DNA from: Planctomycetota bacterium
GTDB lineage: Bacteria; Planctomycetota; Phycisphaerae; UBA1845; PWPN01
Length of the DNA: 12,399 nt
Assembly: GCA_020346805.1 (NCBI GenBank)
Contig: CP070790.1
Location: 4,139,563 to 4,151,961 of the forward strand
Direction of reading: 5' to 3'
Position 1 is the stretch's first letter, and each line of letters starts with the position of its first letter. The position numbers and the translations under genes were made by a program. Shown piece by piece: positions 6,153 through 12,399 of this stretch. The notes under the pieces are model-generated. The model searched no databases and was not told the origin of the DNA. It worked only from the letters and a program-made list of their open reading frames with translations.

Positions 6153-7187
6153 ATGTCTCTATACAAGTACATAGTTCTTGTTGTTTTGATTGTGTTACTA
6201 TCCGATATGTCAACATTAGCCGCGGCCGCAGATTATCAGAAGCTGGAATTGAATCCCACCATGTTGGTCGCCGATGCGAGTCCGGCCGAACCGGTAACCA
6301 CCAGTGTCCAGATGACGGAAACCGATGCGGTAGAAGAACCGTCTTTGCCCATAAGCCTGAGCCTAAGTTATGCTATTTATAGCGACTACATCTGGCGCGG
6401 CATTAATTTCTCGGAATATCAGGGGGAAGGTCGTGAAAAGCCCAATCATCAGTTCAGCGTCGACGTGGCCCTCGACCTGAGTATCCTGGGCTTAGGGGAC
6501 CTGGGAACGATCGGGTATAACACCTGGTTCGAATGGTACGCCGCTCAGAAGAAGCTGAATCCGGAGCGGGGCGGGCAAAATTTACAGGAGGTCGATTACA
6601 CGATCTATTACCATAAGTCGATAGATCCAATAGCGACCGATTTGACGTTGTCGGTTGTGTTTATTCAACTCCCCAACACGGCACACACGCTTCGGCAAGA
6701 CAGGCTTCGGGGAAACAACAACGACGATCGGACAGTTGACTACAGAATTCTACTCGAGCACAACGATGCATGGATGTGGAAATGGCTGTTTCCGGACAAC
6801 AAAGATGGGATATTGAATCCCAGTTTCTTCCTTGCCCACGACTTCGGGGCCATCCTGGGGGTGTGGATGGAGTTCGGGATTAGTCATGAGTTTGCGATTC
6901 CCGGCATCGATAATCTGACTATTACGCCTGGATACAAGTTGATGGCCCAGTGTGACTATTGGAAGCATGGCTTTTTCCTTGCCGGTGACCAATGGTCCCT
7001 GGCTGCAAATTATGATTTGACTCAGATCCTGCGGCTTCCTCCATCGGCGGGACAGATCATCATCGGTGGCGAGCTCTACTTCTTCAATGCTTTTGGCAAT
7101 TTTGAAGGTCCCGACTTTAACGGCCAGATCAGAAGCCAGGACGAGTTCTGGGGTGGTCTCACCGTCAATTGGAGTTGGGGCGGTTGA
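6153..7187 (+). CDS. putative outer-membrane beta-barrel protein (Gcw_chp/TorF-like)
   Basis: A 344-residue exported protein. The ATG at 6153 follows GGAGG with eight bases between. The signal peptide spans MSLYKYIVLVVLIVLLSDMS and on to LAAAA, with cleavage likely before DYQKL. A low-complexity linker with several Glu and Pro (about 45-70) precedes the barrel. The barrel begins with SLSLSYAIYSDYIWRGINFSE, close to the start of the Gcw_chp family (conserved SDY-x-x-RG), and continues with alternating amphipathic strands rich in Tyr and Trp (IGYNTWFEWY, VDYTIYYHKS, NLTITPGYKLM, GGLTVNWSWGG). The aromatic C-terminus is typical of such barrels. Ligand and transport specificity are unknown. The protein ends at TGA; no terminator with a U tract follows. 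Confidence 0.78.
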   Translation: MSLYKYIVLVVLIVLLSDMSTLAAAADYQKLELNPTMLVADASPAEPVTTSVQMTETDAVEEPSLPISLSLSYAIYSDYIWRGINFSEYQGEGREKPNHQFSVDVALDLSILGLGDLGTIGYNTWFEWYAAQKKLNPERGGQNLQEVDYTIYYHKSIDPIATDLTLSVVFIQLPNTAHTLRQDRLRGNNNDDRTVDYRILLEHNDAWMWKWLFPDNKDGILNPSFFLAHDFGAILGVWMEFGISHEFAIPGIDNLTITPGYKLMAQCDYWKHGFFLAGDQWSLAANYDLTQILRLPPSAGQIIIGGELYFFNAFGNFEGPDFNGQIRSQDEFWGGLTVNWSWGG

Positions 7188-7224
7188 TTAATTCAATTCC
7201 TCGAAATTTATGTATCGGAAGTTA

Positions 7225-7244
7225 TTAGTATCGAACAATACTAA
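7225..7244. repeat. short inverted repeat after the barrel gene
   Basis: TTAGTAT (7225-7231) and ATACTAA (7238-7244) form a perfect 7-bp stem with loop CGAACA. There is no T tract, so terminator activity is doubtful. It marks the border to the pseudogene. Confidence 0.4.
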
Positions 7245-7606
7245 CCGTACACCAGGATAATTTCACCACGAAGTTCTTTGAACCTTCGGTCTATTCGTTT
7301 TATAAAGAGGCAGTCAGCAAGCGGCTGTGGGTGCGGGTCAACGTCCATGACGATCCGGTAGATGCCATGAAGGTGGGATTCAGCGTGAAGGCCTCATTTG
7401 AACCTCGCCGATATTTATAGTATTTTGGTGACAGGCGGAAGCGATCACCCGTAGCCGCTTTCGAGCACATGTATAAAAAGTCCGGCATGTATACAGTCAA
7501 GGTCGCCGTCTGGCTTGAAAAAGACAAACGCTACGTCCGCTCCATCCGGCTCCAGATCCCCTGCATCCGCCTTGGGGCCCGACCGTCAGCAACTGCGCCC
7601 GAATAA
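7229..7606 (+). pseudogene. remnant of a PKD-domain protein, nonsense mutation
   Basis: One reading frame covers 7229-7606 with a single internal TAG (7418-7420). The part after the stop reads YFGDRRKRSPVAAFEHMYKK followed by SGMYTVKVAVW, which matches the PKD pattern W-x-FGD...H-x-Y-x-x-x-G-x-YTV. The TAG sits where the domain has its conserved Trp, so TGG to TAG is the likely change. The upstream part includes KFFEPSVYSFYKEAVSKR and LWVRVNVHDD. The frame has no start codon near its 5' end and a TAG at 7226-7228, so the N-terminus is missing too. In GDRRK the usual GDG glycine is also altered. This is a decayed exported or surface protein fragment; the parent gene is not in the window. Confidence 0.65.
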
Positions 7607-7661
7607 ATAGAGATACCACGAATAACAGCAATTGCAGAATAAAGAGCTTAAGTTGCTGCTA

Positions 7662-7734
7662 GTACTTGGGCCGATGAGCAGGTGGTTAGTACAAGTACAA
7701 GTAGTATACCGGGACAATAAAGGTGCTCAGATTG
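7662..7734. repeat. imperfect palindrome with conserved loop, copy A
   Basis: The stem GTACTTG (7662-7668) with CAAGTAC (7692-7698) encloses a 23-nt loop holding GCCGATGAGCAGG (7670-7682). Downstream, TGCTCA (7724-7729) is complementary to TGAGCA (7675-7680) of the loop, giving a possible pseudoknot, and CAGATTG (7728-7734) follows. Copy B at 9506 has the same parts with a different stem. The transcribed strand is not known. Confidence 0.6.
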
Positions 7735-7750
7735 ACTGATCCTGCATGGC

Positions 7751-9187
7751 TCAACCATCCTGCGACGCAAATCTGCGACGTAAGCGGTGAACGCTCTTGC
7801 GGCTCAGGTGGGACAGGTAGTTGACCAGGAACAAGGGAGTCATAAAACCTATACGCATAATCTGACGGTAGGTGAGAATCTCACAACGGTCCAGGGCTGA
7901 GAGCGATCTGGCCAATTGTCCTGGTCTACACAAGAAACGATTGCGAATCAGCATGCGCATCCGACGGAGTCGCTTCTTGTCAAACTTCTTCGAATAGACG
8001 TTCCCTTGCGGGCTGATCCAGTAGCCGGGGGTACTTTCAACCAACTTCCGCAACGGAGTGAACTCGTCCACACGAAGTTTGCAGAGGGTTATCCCATGTA
8101 CGCCAAGCTCATTGGCGAAGTCCGCTATCGCCATCATTTCTTGCTTGGCTTCGCCCACGTTACCGAATATGAAGTAGGCATGGTAGTAGAAAGGAAACCG
8201 TCTCAGTACCGTGAAAGCATCCCGAACCTGCCGGGTGTTGAAACCCTTGCCAAGCTGCTCGAGGATACGGTCGGTGGCCGATTCGATACCCAACAGAAGC
8301 ATGCGAAATCCCGCCCGGTAGGCCTTCTCAAGCACGTGAGGGTACCTGGCCACCTCGAGCCTGGCGTTGGCATAATACCGCTTATCGATTCGGCGTTCGA
8401 TGAGCAGATCGCAGATGCGTTCGACCCAGGCCGGCTTGAGGAAAAAATTATCATCGGCGAACATAATCATGTTGCCCTTGCTGGCCTCGATCTCATCGAC
8501 CACCGATTCCGGGGACCGTGCGACCCAATCGCGTTTCTGGCCTAAAGGATTCAGGCTGAAAGTACAAAACTTGCATCGGTAGGGACAGCCGCGCGAACCG
8601 AGGATCATATCATACTCCGCCGGCCAAAGGGGTATGCCCTTATATACAGGAACATACCGGTTTCGCCGCAGGCTTCGATCCGGCGGCAGGATATCCTCGA
8701 TGGGCTGAAGCGGTCGGTTGCGATTGTGTTGGATACGGCCGTTCTGTCGGTAGGACAATCCCTGAATCTGATCCCAGGACCGACCGTCGGCCAACTCCTG
8801 GATCGTCTGTTCACCCTCTCCGCGAACGACTGCATCCACGTTGGGGCATCGTTCAAGAACGTCCTCAACGTGCTCGGTCGCCTCGCGGCCTCCCACGATA
8901 ATCGTATGATTGGAGGGTAGCTGGCTTATATAATCACAGGCTCGTCGATATTGCGCCTTCCAGTTGAGGCTGACGCAGATCAAATCTACGCCCCGTCGGA
9001 TGAACTCGGCCATCCGCGCAGGCGATTGCAGCCGCCGCTCGTGACGAAGATCGATCAGGCTGACCCGGTTCACGTGACCCTTTAAAGCGGTGGCTACGTA
9101 CTCCAACCCTGTCGGAGGAAAGATGCTGATGCCGACCGGATCCGACGGATAAGGATACAGGCACAGGACATGGCAATATTTCATCAT
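7751..9187 (-). CDS. B12-binding-domain radical SAM protein
   Basis: A 478-residue enzyme of the cobalamin-binding radical SAM class (COG1032). The tandem ATGs at 9187-9182 begin MMKYCHVLCLYPYPSDP, a natural N-terminus for this class; the frame extends 36 codons further but that part looks non-coding. Residues 1-130 form the Rossmann-like B12 domain (PPTGLEYVATALKG, VVGGREATE-type turn, VVRGEGEQT), without the DxHxxG cobalamin motif. The radical SAM motif GCPYRCKFCTF gives Cys201, Cys205 and Cys208 for the 4Fe-4S cluster, followed by FADDNFFLKP and a GIES motif. The basic C-terminus (HRLRRRFASQDG) is unassigned. Substrate is unknown; relatives methylate or rearrange lipids, tetrapyrroles and natural products. 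It appears more GC-rich than the genes to its left and is bracketed by two copies of a palindromic repeat, suggesting acquisition. Confidence 0.88.
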   Translation of the reverse strand: MMKYCHVLCLYPYPSDPVGISIFPPTGLEYVATALKGHVNRVSLIDLRHERRLQSPARMAEFIRRGVDLICVSLNWKAQYRRACDYISQLPSNHTIIVGGREATEHVEDVLERCPNVDAVVRGEGEQTIQELADGRSWDQIQGLSYRQNGRIQHNRNRPLQPIEDILPPDRSLRRNRYVPVYKGIPLWPAEYDMILGSRGCPYRCKFCTFSLNPLGQKRDWVARSPESVVDEIEASKGNMIMFADDNFFLKPAWVERICDLLIERRIDKRYYANARLEVARYPHVLEKAYRAGFRMLLLGIESATDRILEQLGKGFNTRQVRDAFTVLRRFPFYYHAYFIFGNVGEAKQEMMAIADFANELGVHGITLCKLRVDEFTPLRKLVESTPGYWISPQGNVYSKKFDKKRLRRMRMLIRNRFLCRPGQLARSLSALDRCEILTYRQIMRIGFMTPLFLVNYLSHLSRKSVHRLRRRFASQDG

Positions 9188-9505
9188 CACCAACCTTGTT
9201 AAGATTACACCAATTATCTGGACCGGCGATCCGAATGCAAGCCTCTCGCGTTCTTGCCACCCGCCTCCGCAGGGGTAACGCCCGGCAGGTAACACCCGTC
9301 AATTATCTGATCACGTTGGGAAAAGCCTTTTACATAATAGAGACTTATTGCCCCGTCCCCATCGATGAGAACAGGTTCTGTGTTAATCCAACATCCGTAA
9401 CGCGCACACAGTAGCATTATCACAGACTCTAAGATCGAAATAATGTTCTATGAGACGATATTTTCACCGAATTTAAGCTAATAAATTATTTTTAAAAGAC
9501 TAAAC
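9188..9505. other. leader region of the radical SAM gene, no gene seen
   Basis: About 320 bp upstream of the radical SAM start. A minus-strand open frame of 69 codons (9423-9214) exists but has no ribosome site or recognisable domain. A GC-rich near-palindrome (ACCCGC...GCAGGGGT, about 9259-9276) resembles common bacterial interspersed palindromes. The part from about 9440 is AT-rich. No clear promoter is found. Confidence 0.4.
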
Positions 9506-9588
9506 TTGCCCCTGGCACATGTGCCGATGAGCAGGAGATTGTGCCCAAGTGCCAGGAACAAACTGCTCACATGATTCAGATTGGGCAA
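9506..9588. repeat. imperfect palindrome with conserved loop, copy B
   Basis: The stem CCTGGCAC (9511-9518) with GTGCCAGG (9549-9556) is a perfect 8 bp around a 30-nt loop that contains the same GCCGATGAGCAGG (9523-9535) as copy A. CTGCTCA (9563-9569) pairs with TGAGCAG (9528-9534) of the loop, a 7-bp potential pseudoknot, and CAGATTG (9577-9583) follows. An outer stem TTGCC/GGCAA (9506-9510 with 9584-9588) closes the element. It lies about 320 bp upstream of the radical SAM start. Confidence 0.65.
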
Positions 9589-9840
9589 AAAGGTAAGTCA
9601 TTGTTTGGCAAGGCTTAAGTACTTTTTGGAATGACAGTATCCCAATGTGACTCTAAAAACCAAAAATATTCAAATGTAGAGTATGTTCTAAAGGGAGTGG
9701 CGTTGTACAATAGACGAGCCCGACCCGGCGGCGGAGTCGCGCAGCTCTATTTGGAAAATCTTGGGTGACAGGAAATCAACGTCCAATTTGGGGACGTGGG
9801 ATGGAATGGTAAGCAGTTGCTGCGAAAGGAGAACACTCAA
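9589..9840. other. intergenic region before the membrane protein
   Basis: About 250 bp without a supported gene. A hairpin ACGTCC (9779-9784)/GGACGT (9792-9797) lies in the probable leader of the next gene. A GC-rich patch at about 9718-9755 contrasts with AT-rich sequence before it. I see no terminator or clear promoter. Confidence 0.4.
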
Positions 9841-10176
9841 GTGGCTATCCCCGTAATGCTACTGATAGACTTAGTTGTCATAGGGATCACAATGGAAGTG
9901 ATCGTCAAAATTACGCAGGCGAAAATCAGTTCCGCACATTTCTGCGCCGTCGCCTTTGTCGCGCTAGGAGTAACTATATTTGTTGATCAAACTAGGGAAC
10001 ACCCAAGCTTGTATACGGGGGCTATTGTTGCAGCTCTGCTCACCATAGCATATATGTCGATTGCCAAGTTATTTGTCGCGCAACGCAGATCCTCCCTTAG
10101 CCGGAGGAATAACAGTCATCAGGAAACGCCTGGTGGAGACGATTCCTCTAGGCCGCTAACCAGAGACAAGGCGTAA
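9841..10176 (+). CDS. small membrane protein, unknown function
   Basis: A predicted inner-membrane protein of 111 residues. The GTG at 9841 has AAAGGAG (9825-9831) nine bases upstream, which is why it is preferred over the longer frame beginning at 9796. Three hydrophobic segments are visible: AIPVMLLIDLVVIGITMEVI (about 2-21), HFCAVAFVALGVTIFV (about 33-48), and YTGAIVAALLTIAYMSIAKL (about 58-77). The tail is hydrophilic with RRSSLSRR, then Gly/Asp/Arg-rich, and likely cytoplasmic. It is convergent with the minus-strand operon on its right (58 bp between stops). No family is recognised and the annotation rests on topology only. Confidence 0.68.
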   Translation: MAIPVMLLIDLVVIGITMEVIVKITQAKISSAHFCAVAFVALGVTIFVDQTREHPSLYTGAIVAALLTIAYMSIAKLFVAQRRSSLSRRNNSHQETPGGDDSSRPLTRDKA

Positions 10177-10234
10177 CCGCTGCTGAACCAAAACGTTGAT
10201 CTACACTCGGATCGATGCTCTTGGCCAAAGGCGA

Positions 10235-11215
10235 TTACTCCTTATCGAATCTCCAGAGGCCGATGTCGCGGGCCAATTGGTAGGCTTGGTTCATTTCATG
10301 ATAATTGGGGCTGCGGTTGATCTTCTCGAAGCGAATGCTTTGTTTTCCATGTTCGTCGGTGGTTACGTCACCGACCTTGTGGGCCGGTCGGTACTGGGCC
10401 ATGATATTGATGAAGGTGTCCCTGGAGATGTTGTAGGCCAGCCAGCGGAAGATTTGCTCGCTCTCGGTGAGCAGGCCGGGCATGACCAGGTGGCGAATCA
10501 GCAGGCCTCGACAGGCGATGCCGTCCGGCGTAAATCGCAAATCACCGACCTGCCGGTGCATCTCCGCAATGGCAAGGCAAGCATGTTCGACATAATCCTC
10601 GGCCGTCAGATAGCGGGCGCAGACCTCGGATGAGAAGAGTTTGAAATCGGGCATGTAGATATCGATCAGCCCGTCCAGTAACCGAATCGTCTCCACCGTA
10701 TCGTAGCCACCAGTGTTGTAAACGATGGGGACTTTCAGGCCGTTATCGACGGCCAAGGCGATGGCCTCCATGATTTGCGGCACCACATGTGACGGTGTGA
10801 CGAAGTTGATGTTATGACAGCCGTGTTCCTGCAGGGCCAGCATCATCTTGGCTATCGGTTCCGCGGAGTATTCCCTTCCGGCATGATCCGATTGGCTGAT
10901 GTCCCAGTTCTGGCAGAAGACGCAGCGCAGATTACATTGGCCGAAGAAGATAGTCCCGCTGCCGGCATGTCCGCGAAGGCAGTTCTCTTCGCCGTGATGG
11001 GCGAAGGCCGAGGTGACAATTGCATATCGGCCGGTTCGGCACACTCCCAGCTCGCCGGCTATTCGATTGACCCCTCATTTCCGGGGGCATATTTTGCAGT
11101 TTTGCAGGGACTCGACCGCTGTTTGTGCCCGGCCGGGAAGTTCGTCTTTGATATTCGGATGGCTGTATGCCGGCTCGAAGTTTTCGACGATGAATTGTTT
11201 AACTTTTCCCGGCAT
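10235..11215 (-). CDS. PflX-family radical SAM protein with in-frame TGA (candidate selenoprotein)
   Basis: A radical SAM enzyme of the PflX type (COG1313, pyruvate formate-lyase activase-like); its physiological target is not established. From ATG 11215-11213 it has 326 residues if the TGA at 11077-11075 is read as an amino acid at position 47. The segment around it is NCKICPRK-(TGA)-GVNRIAGELGVC; the family has C-x2-CPRxC-GVNR-x-x-GE-x-G-x-C, so TGA replaces the third conserved Cys (others: 40, 43, 59). Next come HHGEENCLRG, GSGTIFFGQ, and the radical SAM motif CNLRCVFCQN (Cys94, 98, 101), then VYNTGGYD and YMPDFK, all typical. The frame is open on both sides. Without recoding only a fragment from GTG 11044 would be made, lacking the Cys motif. 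It is third in the operon, 40 bp after the methyltransferase. A nonsense mutation or sequencing error (TGC or TGT to TGA) is the alternative. Confidence 0.85.
11037..11057 (-). promoter_or_regulatory. SECIS-like hairpin after the in-frame TGA
   Basis: On the coding strand CGGCGAGC pairs with GTGTGCCG around the pentaloop TGGGA: six Watson-Crick or better-supported pairs, two G-U pairs and one A-G mismatch within eight positions are not all strong (CGGC/GCCG and the closing C-G are Watson-Crick, G-U occurs twice). The apical loop starts 26 nt after the TGA and has G at its second position, both within the known bacterial SECIS limits as I remember them. An alternative stem GCCGG/CCGGC (11055-11059 with 11030-11034) competes. 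Confidence 0.45.
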
Positions 11216-11255
11216 GGCGGCTTGCTTCCGTGTGAACAATTACGGGAATCGGCGA

Positions 11256-12125
11256 TCAGGAATAGAAATCCCTTACCCGCATGATGACTTCGATACCCTC
11301 CAACTGCAGAACCTCATTCAGGCAGACCATTGCGGGGTGATCGTCGGACAGCAGTTGGTACTTGCGTTTGACCGAACCGACGATCATGTCCAGGCCCAGG
11401 GGCATGGCCTTGGTCAGAAAGGCGCTTTCCAGCGGACTCTTTACCGGCGTGCCGTCCGCACACTTGGGGGGCAGCATCACGGTGAAGTTGCTCAAACCCA
11501 CGGACATGTGTACCCCGGCCAGATCCGGATCCTCGTGGATTAACTTCATCGCCTCAATCAGCCGCTTGAGCATTCCTTCCATATCGCTGCCGATGGGGGC
11601 AATACCTGGATCGATGATGCAATGGTTGTTGGCGATGTTGTATGGACTTTGACGGGCCGCGTTGATTATTCGTTTGGTTGCCAGGTACGTTTCATCGGCT
11701 GTATGGCAGGGTACGGATTGATTGTTCTCCACCTGTTCGGAGACCAGCAGGATGGGCATAAAGGGTTGGATTTTGTAGAGGTCCAACATTTGGAGACGCA
11801 ACAGGGAAACGGAATTGAGAATGGGTATTTTGCCATCCGCCCGGCCGGGATCGTAGGCCTCAAGACCGGCCCTGGCGATCTCGGGATCCGGAGTATCGAT
11901 GGATAATGGCTTGGCAGTAACGCTTTGTATTCGCCGAACCATATCGGCCATAAACTCCGCCGGCCGCATGCCCACATTGACATCGATATATGCGGCTCCT
12001 TTTTCGTCCTGCAACCTGGTCAGTTCCAGCAGGCCGTCGATGTCGTTTTCGTCGAATAGTTTTTTGGTGGAAGGAACCGAGTCGTTGATCGACTCGCCGA
12101 TGATTGTCAAACCTTCAATCGCCAT
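11256..12125 (-). CDS. methyltetrahydrofolate:corrinoid methyltransferase (AcsE-like, DHPS fold)
   Basis: A predicted cytoplasmic pterin-binding TIM-barrel enzyme of 289 residues that would move the methyl group from methyl-H4F to a corrinoid protein, as AcsE does in the Wood-Ljungdahl pathway. Visible motifs in order: TIIGESIND (8-16), the strand AAYIDVNVGMRP, KPLSIDTPDPE, ILNSVSL, CIIDPGIAPIGSD, and VHMSVGLSNFTVMLP with the Asn that binds the pterin in AcsE. The C-terminus GLDMIVGS fits the family. The ATG at 12125 overlaps the stop of the upstream MTHFR-C gene by 11 bp, implying translational coupling, with GGAG and GGTGAT upstream. It ends with TGA, 40 bp before the PflX-like start. A dihydropteroate synthase role is less likely given the gene neighbours. 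The corrinoid partner is not in the window. Confidence 0.85.
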   Translation of the reverse strand: MAIEGLTIIGESINDSVPSTKKLFDENDIDGLLELTRLQDEKGAAYIDVNVGMRPAEFMADMVRRIQSVTAKPLSIDTPDPEIARAGLEAYDPGRADGKIPILNSVSLLRLQMLDLYKIQPFMPILLVSEQVENNQSVPCHTADETYLATKRIINAARQSPYNIANNHCIIDPGIAPIGSDMEGMLKRLIEAMKLIHEDPDLAGVHMSVGLSNFTVMLPPKCADGTPVKSPLESAFLTKAMPLGLDMIVGSVKRKYQLLSDDHPAMVCLNEVLQLEGIEVIMRVRDFYS

Positions 12126-12399
12126 TGTTACTTATCACCTTCTCCTTTTCAGTTTGATTTTTTCTTCGTTTGGCGGCGCTATCCCGCCCCAAATAGGTAT
12201 TGGCCCAGGCGGAGGTGCCCAGGAGTTCGGCATTATAATAAACGGCCTCGCCATCCAACATCTTTTCGCTTTCGTTATAGAATTTTAGCCTTTCATAGGC
12301 CCGGGCCCAAATGCATTCTTTGTCTTCCATTTCACAATAACCATTGATGGAACCGCCGCAGGGGCCGTTCCGCGTTTTCTTAGAGCAGGAGGCGTTGGG
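12115..12399 (-). CDS. MTHFR C-terminal (MetV-like) protein, 3' part only
   Basis: Only the last 94 codons are present; the 5' part is beyond the right edge. The visible start reads CSKKTRNGPCGGSINGYCE and then CIWARAYERL, the hallmark of the methylene-tetrahydrofolate reductase C-terminal family (Pfam MTHFR_C), with Cys in the NGPCGGS, G-x-CE and C-x-W positions. In acetogens this module (MetV) partners MetF in reducing methylene-H4F to methyl-H4F and binds metal or Fe-S through its cysteines. Later comes LLGTSAWANTYLGRD, also family-typical, and a Lys/Glu-rich tail. It feeds its product to the methyltransferase encoded next, with which it overlaps by 11 bp. Whether it is a separate subunit or fused to another domain cannot be seen. 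Confidence 0.82.
   Translation of the reverse strand, partial: PNASCSKKTRNGPCGGSINGYCEMEDKECIWARAYERLKFYNESEKMLDGEAVYYNAELLGTSAWANTYLGRDSAAKRRKNQTEKEKVISNNGD

Noticed and set aside
7418..7420. TAG read as pyrrolysine in the PKD-like frame
   Set aside because: The site corresponds to a structural Trp, the frame lacks a start codon, and another motif is damaged. Pseudogene is simpler.
7662..7734. Hammerhead ribozyme (core resembles CUGAUGAG)
   Set aside because: The core reads CCGATGAG, changing an invariant U, and no GAAA partner segment or cleavage-site arrangement is present.
9214..9423. 69-codon minus-strand open frame upstream of the radical SAM gene
   Set aside because: No ribosome site, no recognised domain, and part of it covers a GC-rich palindrome; it is likely non-coding.
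9506..9588. Fluoride riboswitch or integron attC site
   Set aside because: The pseudoknot idea is reminiscent of fluoride riboswitches, but their conserved core is absent. attC core sites (RYYYAAC/GTTRRRY) are also missing and there is no integrase.
11075..11077. TGA as reassigned sense codon (genetic code 4 or 25)
   Set aside because: Genes ending at 7187, 7751, 11256 and 12115 use TGA as a stop at family-appropriate C-termini, so a genome-wide reassignment is not supported.
1..12399. CRISPR array, tRNA or rRNA genes
   Set aside because: No regularly spaced repeats, and no tRNA or rRNA signatures were recognised on either strand.

Overview
The window looks like a bacterial chromosome segment, probably from the Planctomycetota and best matching Phycisphaerae-type genomes. 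This is inferred from the style of the DnaA DNA-binding region, several very small lipoproteins, a PIG-L/BshB1-type deacetylase, a Gcw_chp-like outer-membrane barrel, and a methyl-tetrahydrofolate gene cluster. No rRNA, tRNA or other taxonomic marker is present, so the assignment is tentative. TGA ends at least five genes here, so the standard bacterial code applies.

Layout. Positions 1-863 (minus strand): a BshB1-like deacetylase, possibly coupled to a gene that leaves the left edge. Positions 864-3476 (plus strand): two small lipoproteins, a strong terminator (1920-1979), then a pair made of a PrcB-like lipoprotein and a tandem-GNAT acetyltransferase. Positions 3477-5393: an AT-rich leader with inverted DnaA boxes, then dnaA and its terminator hairpin; this is a candidate oriC. 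Positions 5394-7187: a long AT-rich intergenic region with a possible three-way-junction RNA, a 57-residue lipoprotein, and an outer-membrane barrel protein whose Shine-Dalgarno site lies in a hairpin. Positions 7188-9600: an accessory-looking block with a PKD-domain pseudogene and a B12-binding radical SAM gene, bracketed by two copies of an imperfect palindrome with a conserved loop and covarying stems. Positions 9601-10176: a small membrane protein. Positions 10235-12399 (minus strand): a compact operon with the MTHFR C-terminal zinc-type domain (MetV-like), a methyl-H4F:corrinoid methyltransferase of the DHPS fold, and a PflX-family radical SAM protein.

Main result. The PflX-like gene is broken by one in-frame TGA (11075-11077), located exactly where the family carries a conserved cysteine (C-x2-CPRx-C-GVNR). 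The reading frame is intact on both sides, with a family-typical N-terminus upstream. A hairpin with a G-containing apical loop starts 17 nt after the TGA, in the range expected for a bacterial SECIS. The simplest reading is a selenocysteine-containing PflX-family radical SAM protein of 326 residues in a Wood-Ljungdahl-type (methyl-H4F) operon; a nonsense mutation is the main alternative. Second, the paired palindromes flanking the radical SAM gene share a 13-nt loop and could form a pseudoknot, so they may be an undescribed structured RNA or a mobile repeat family.
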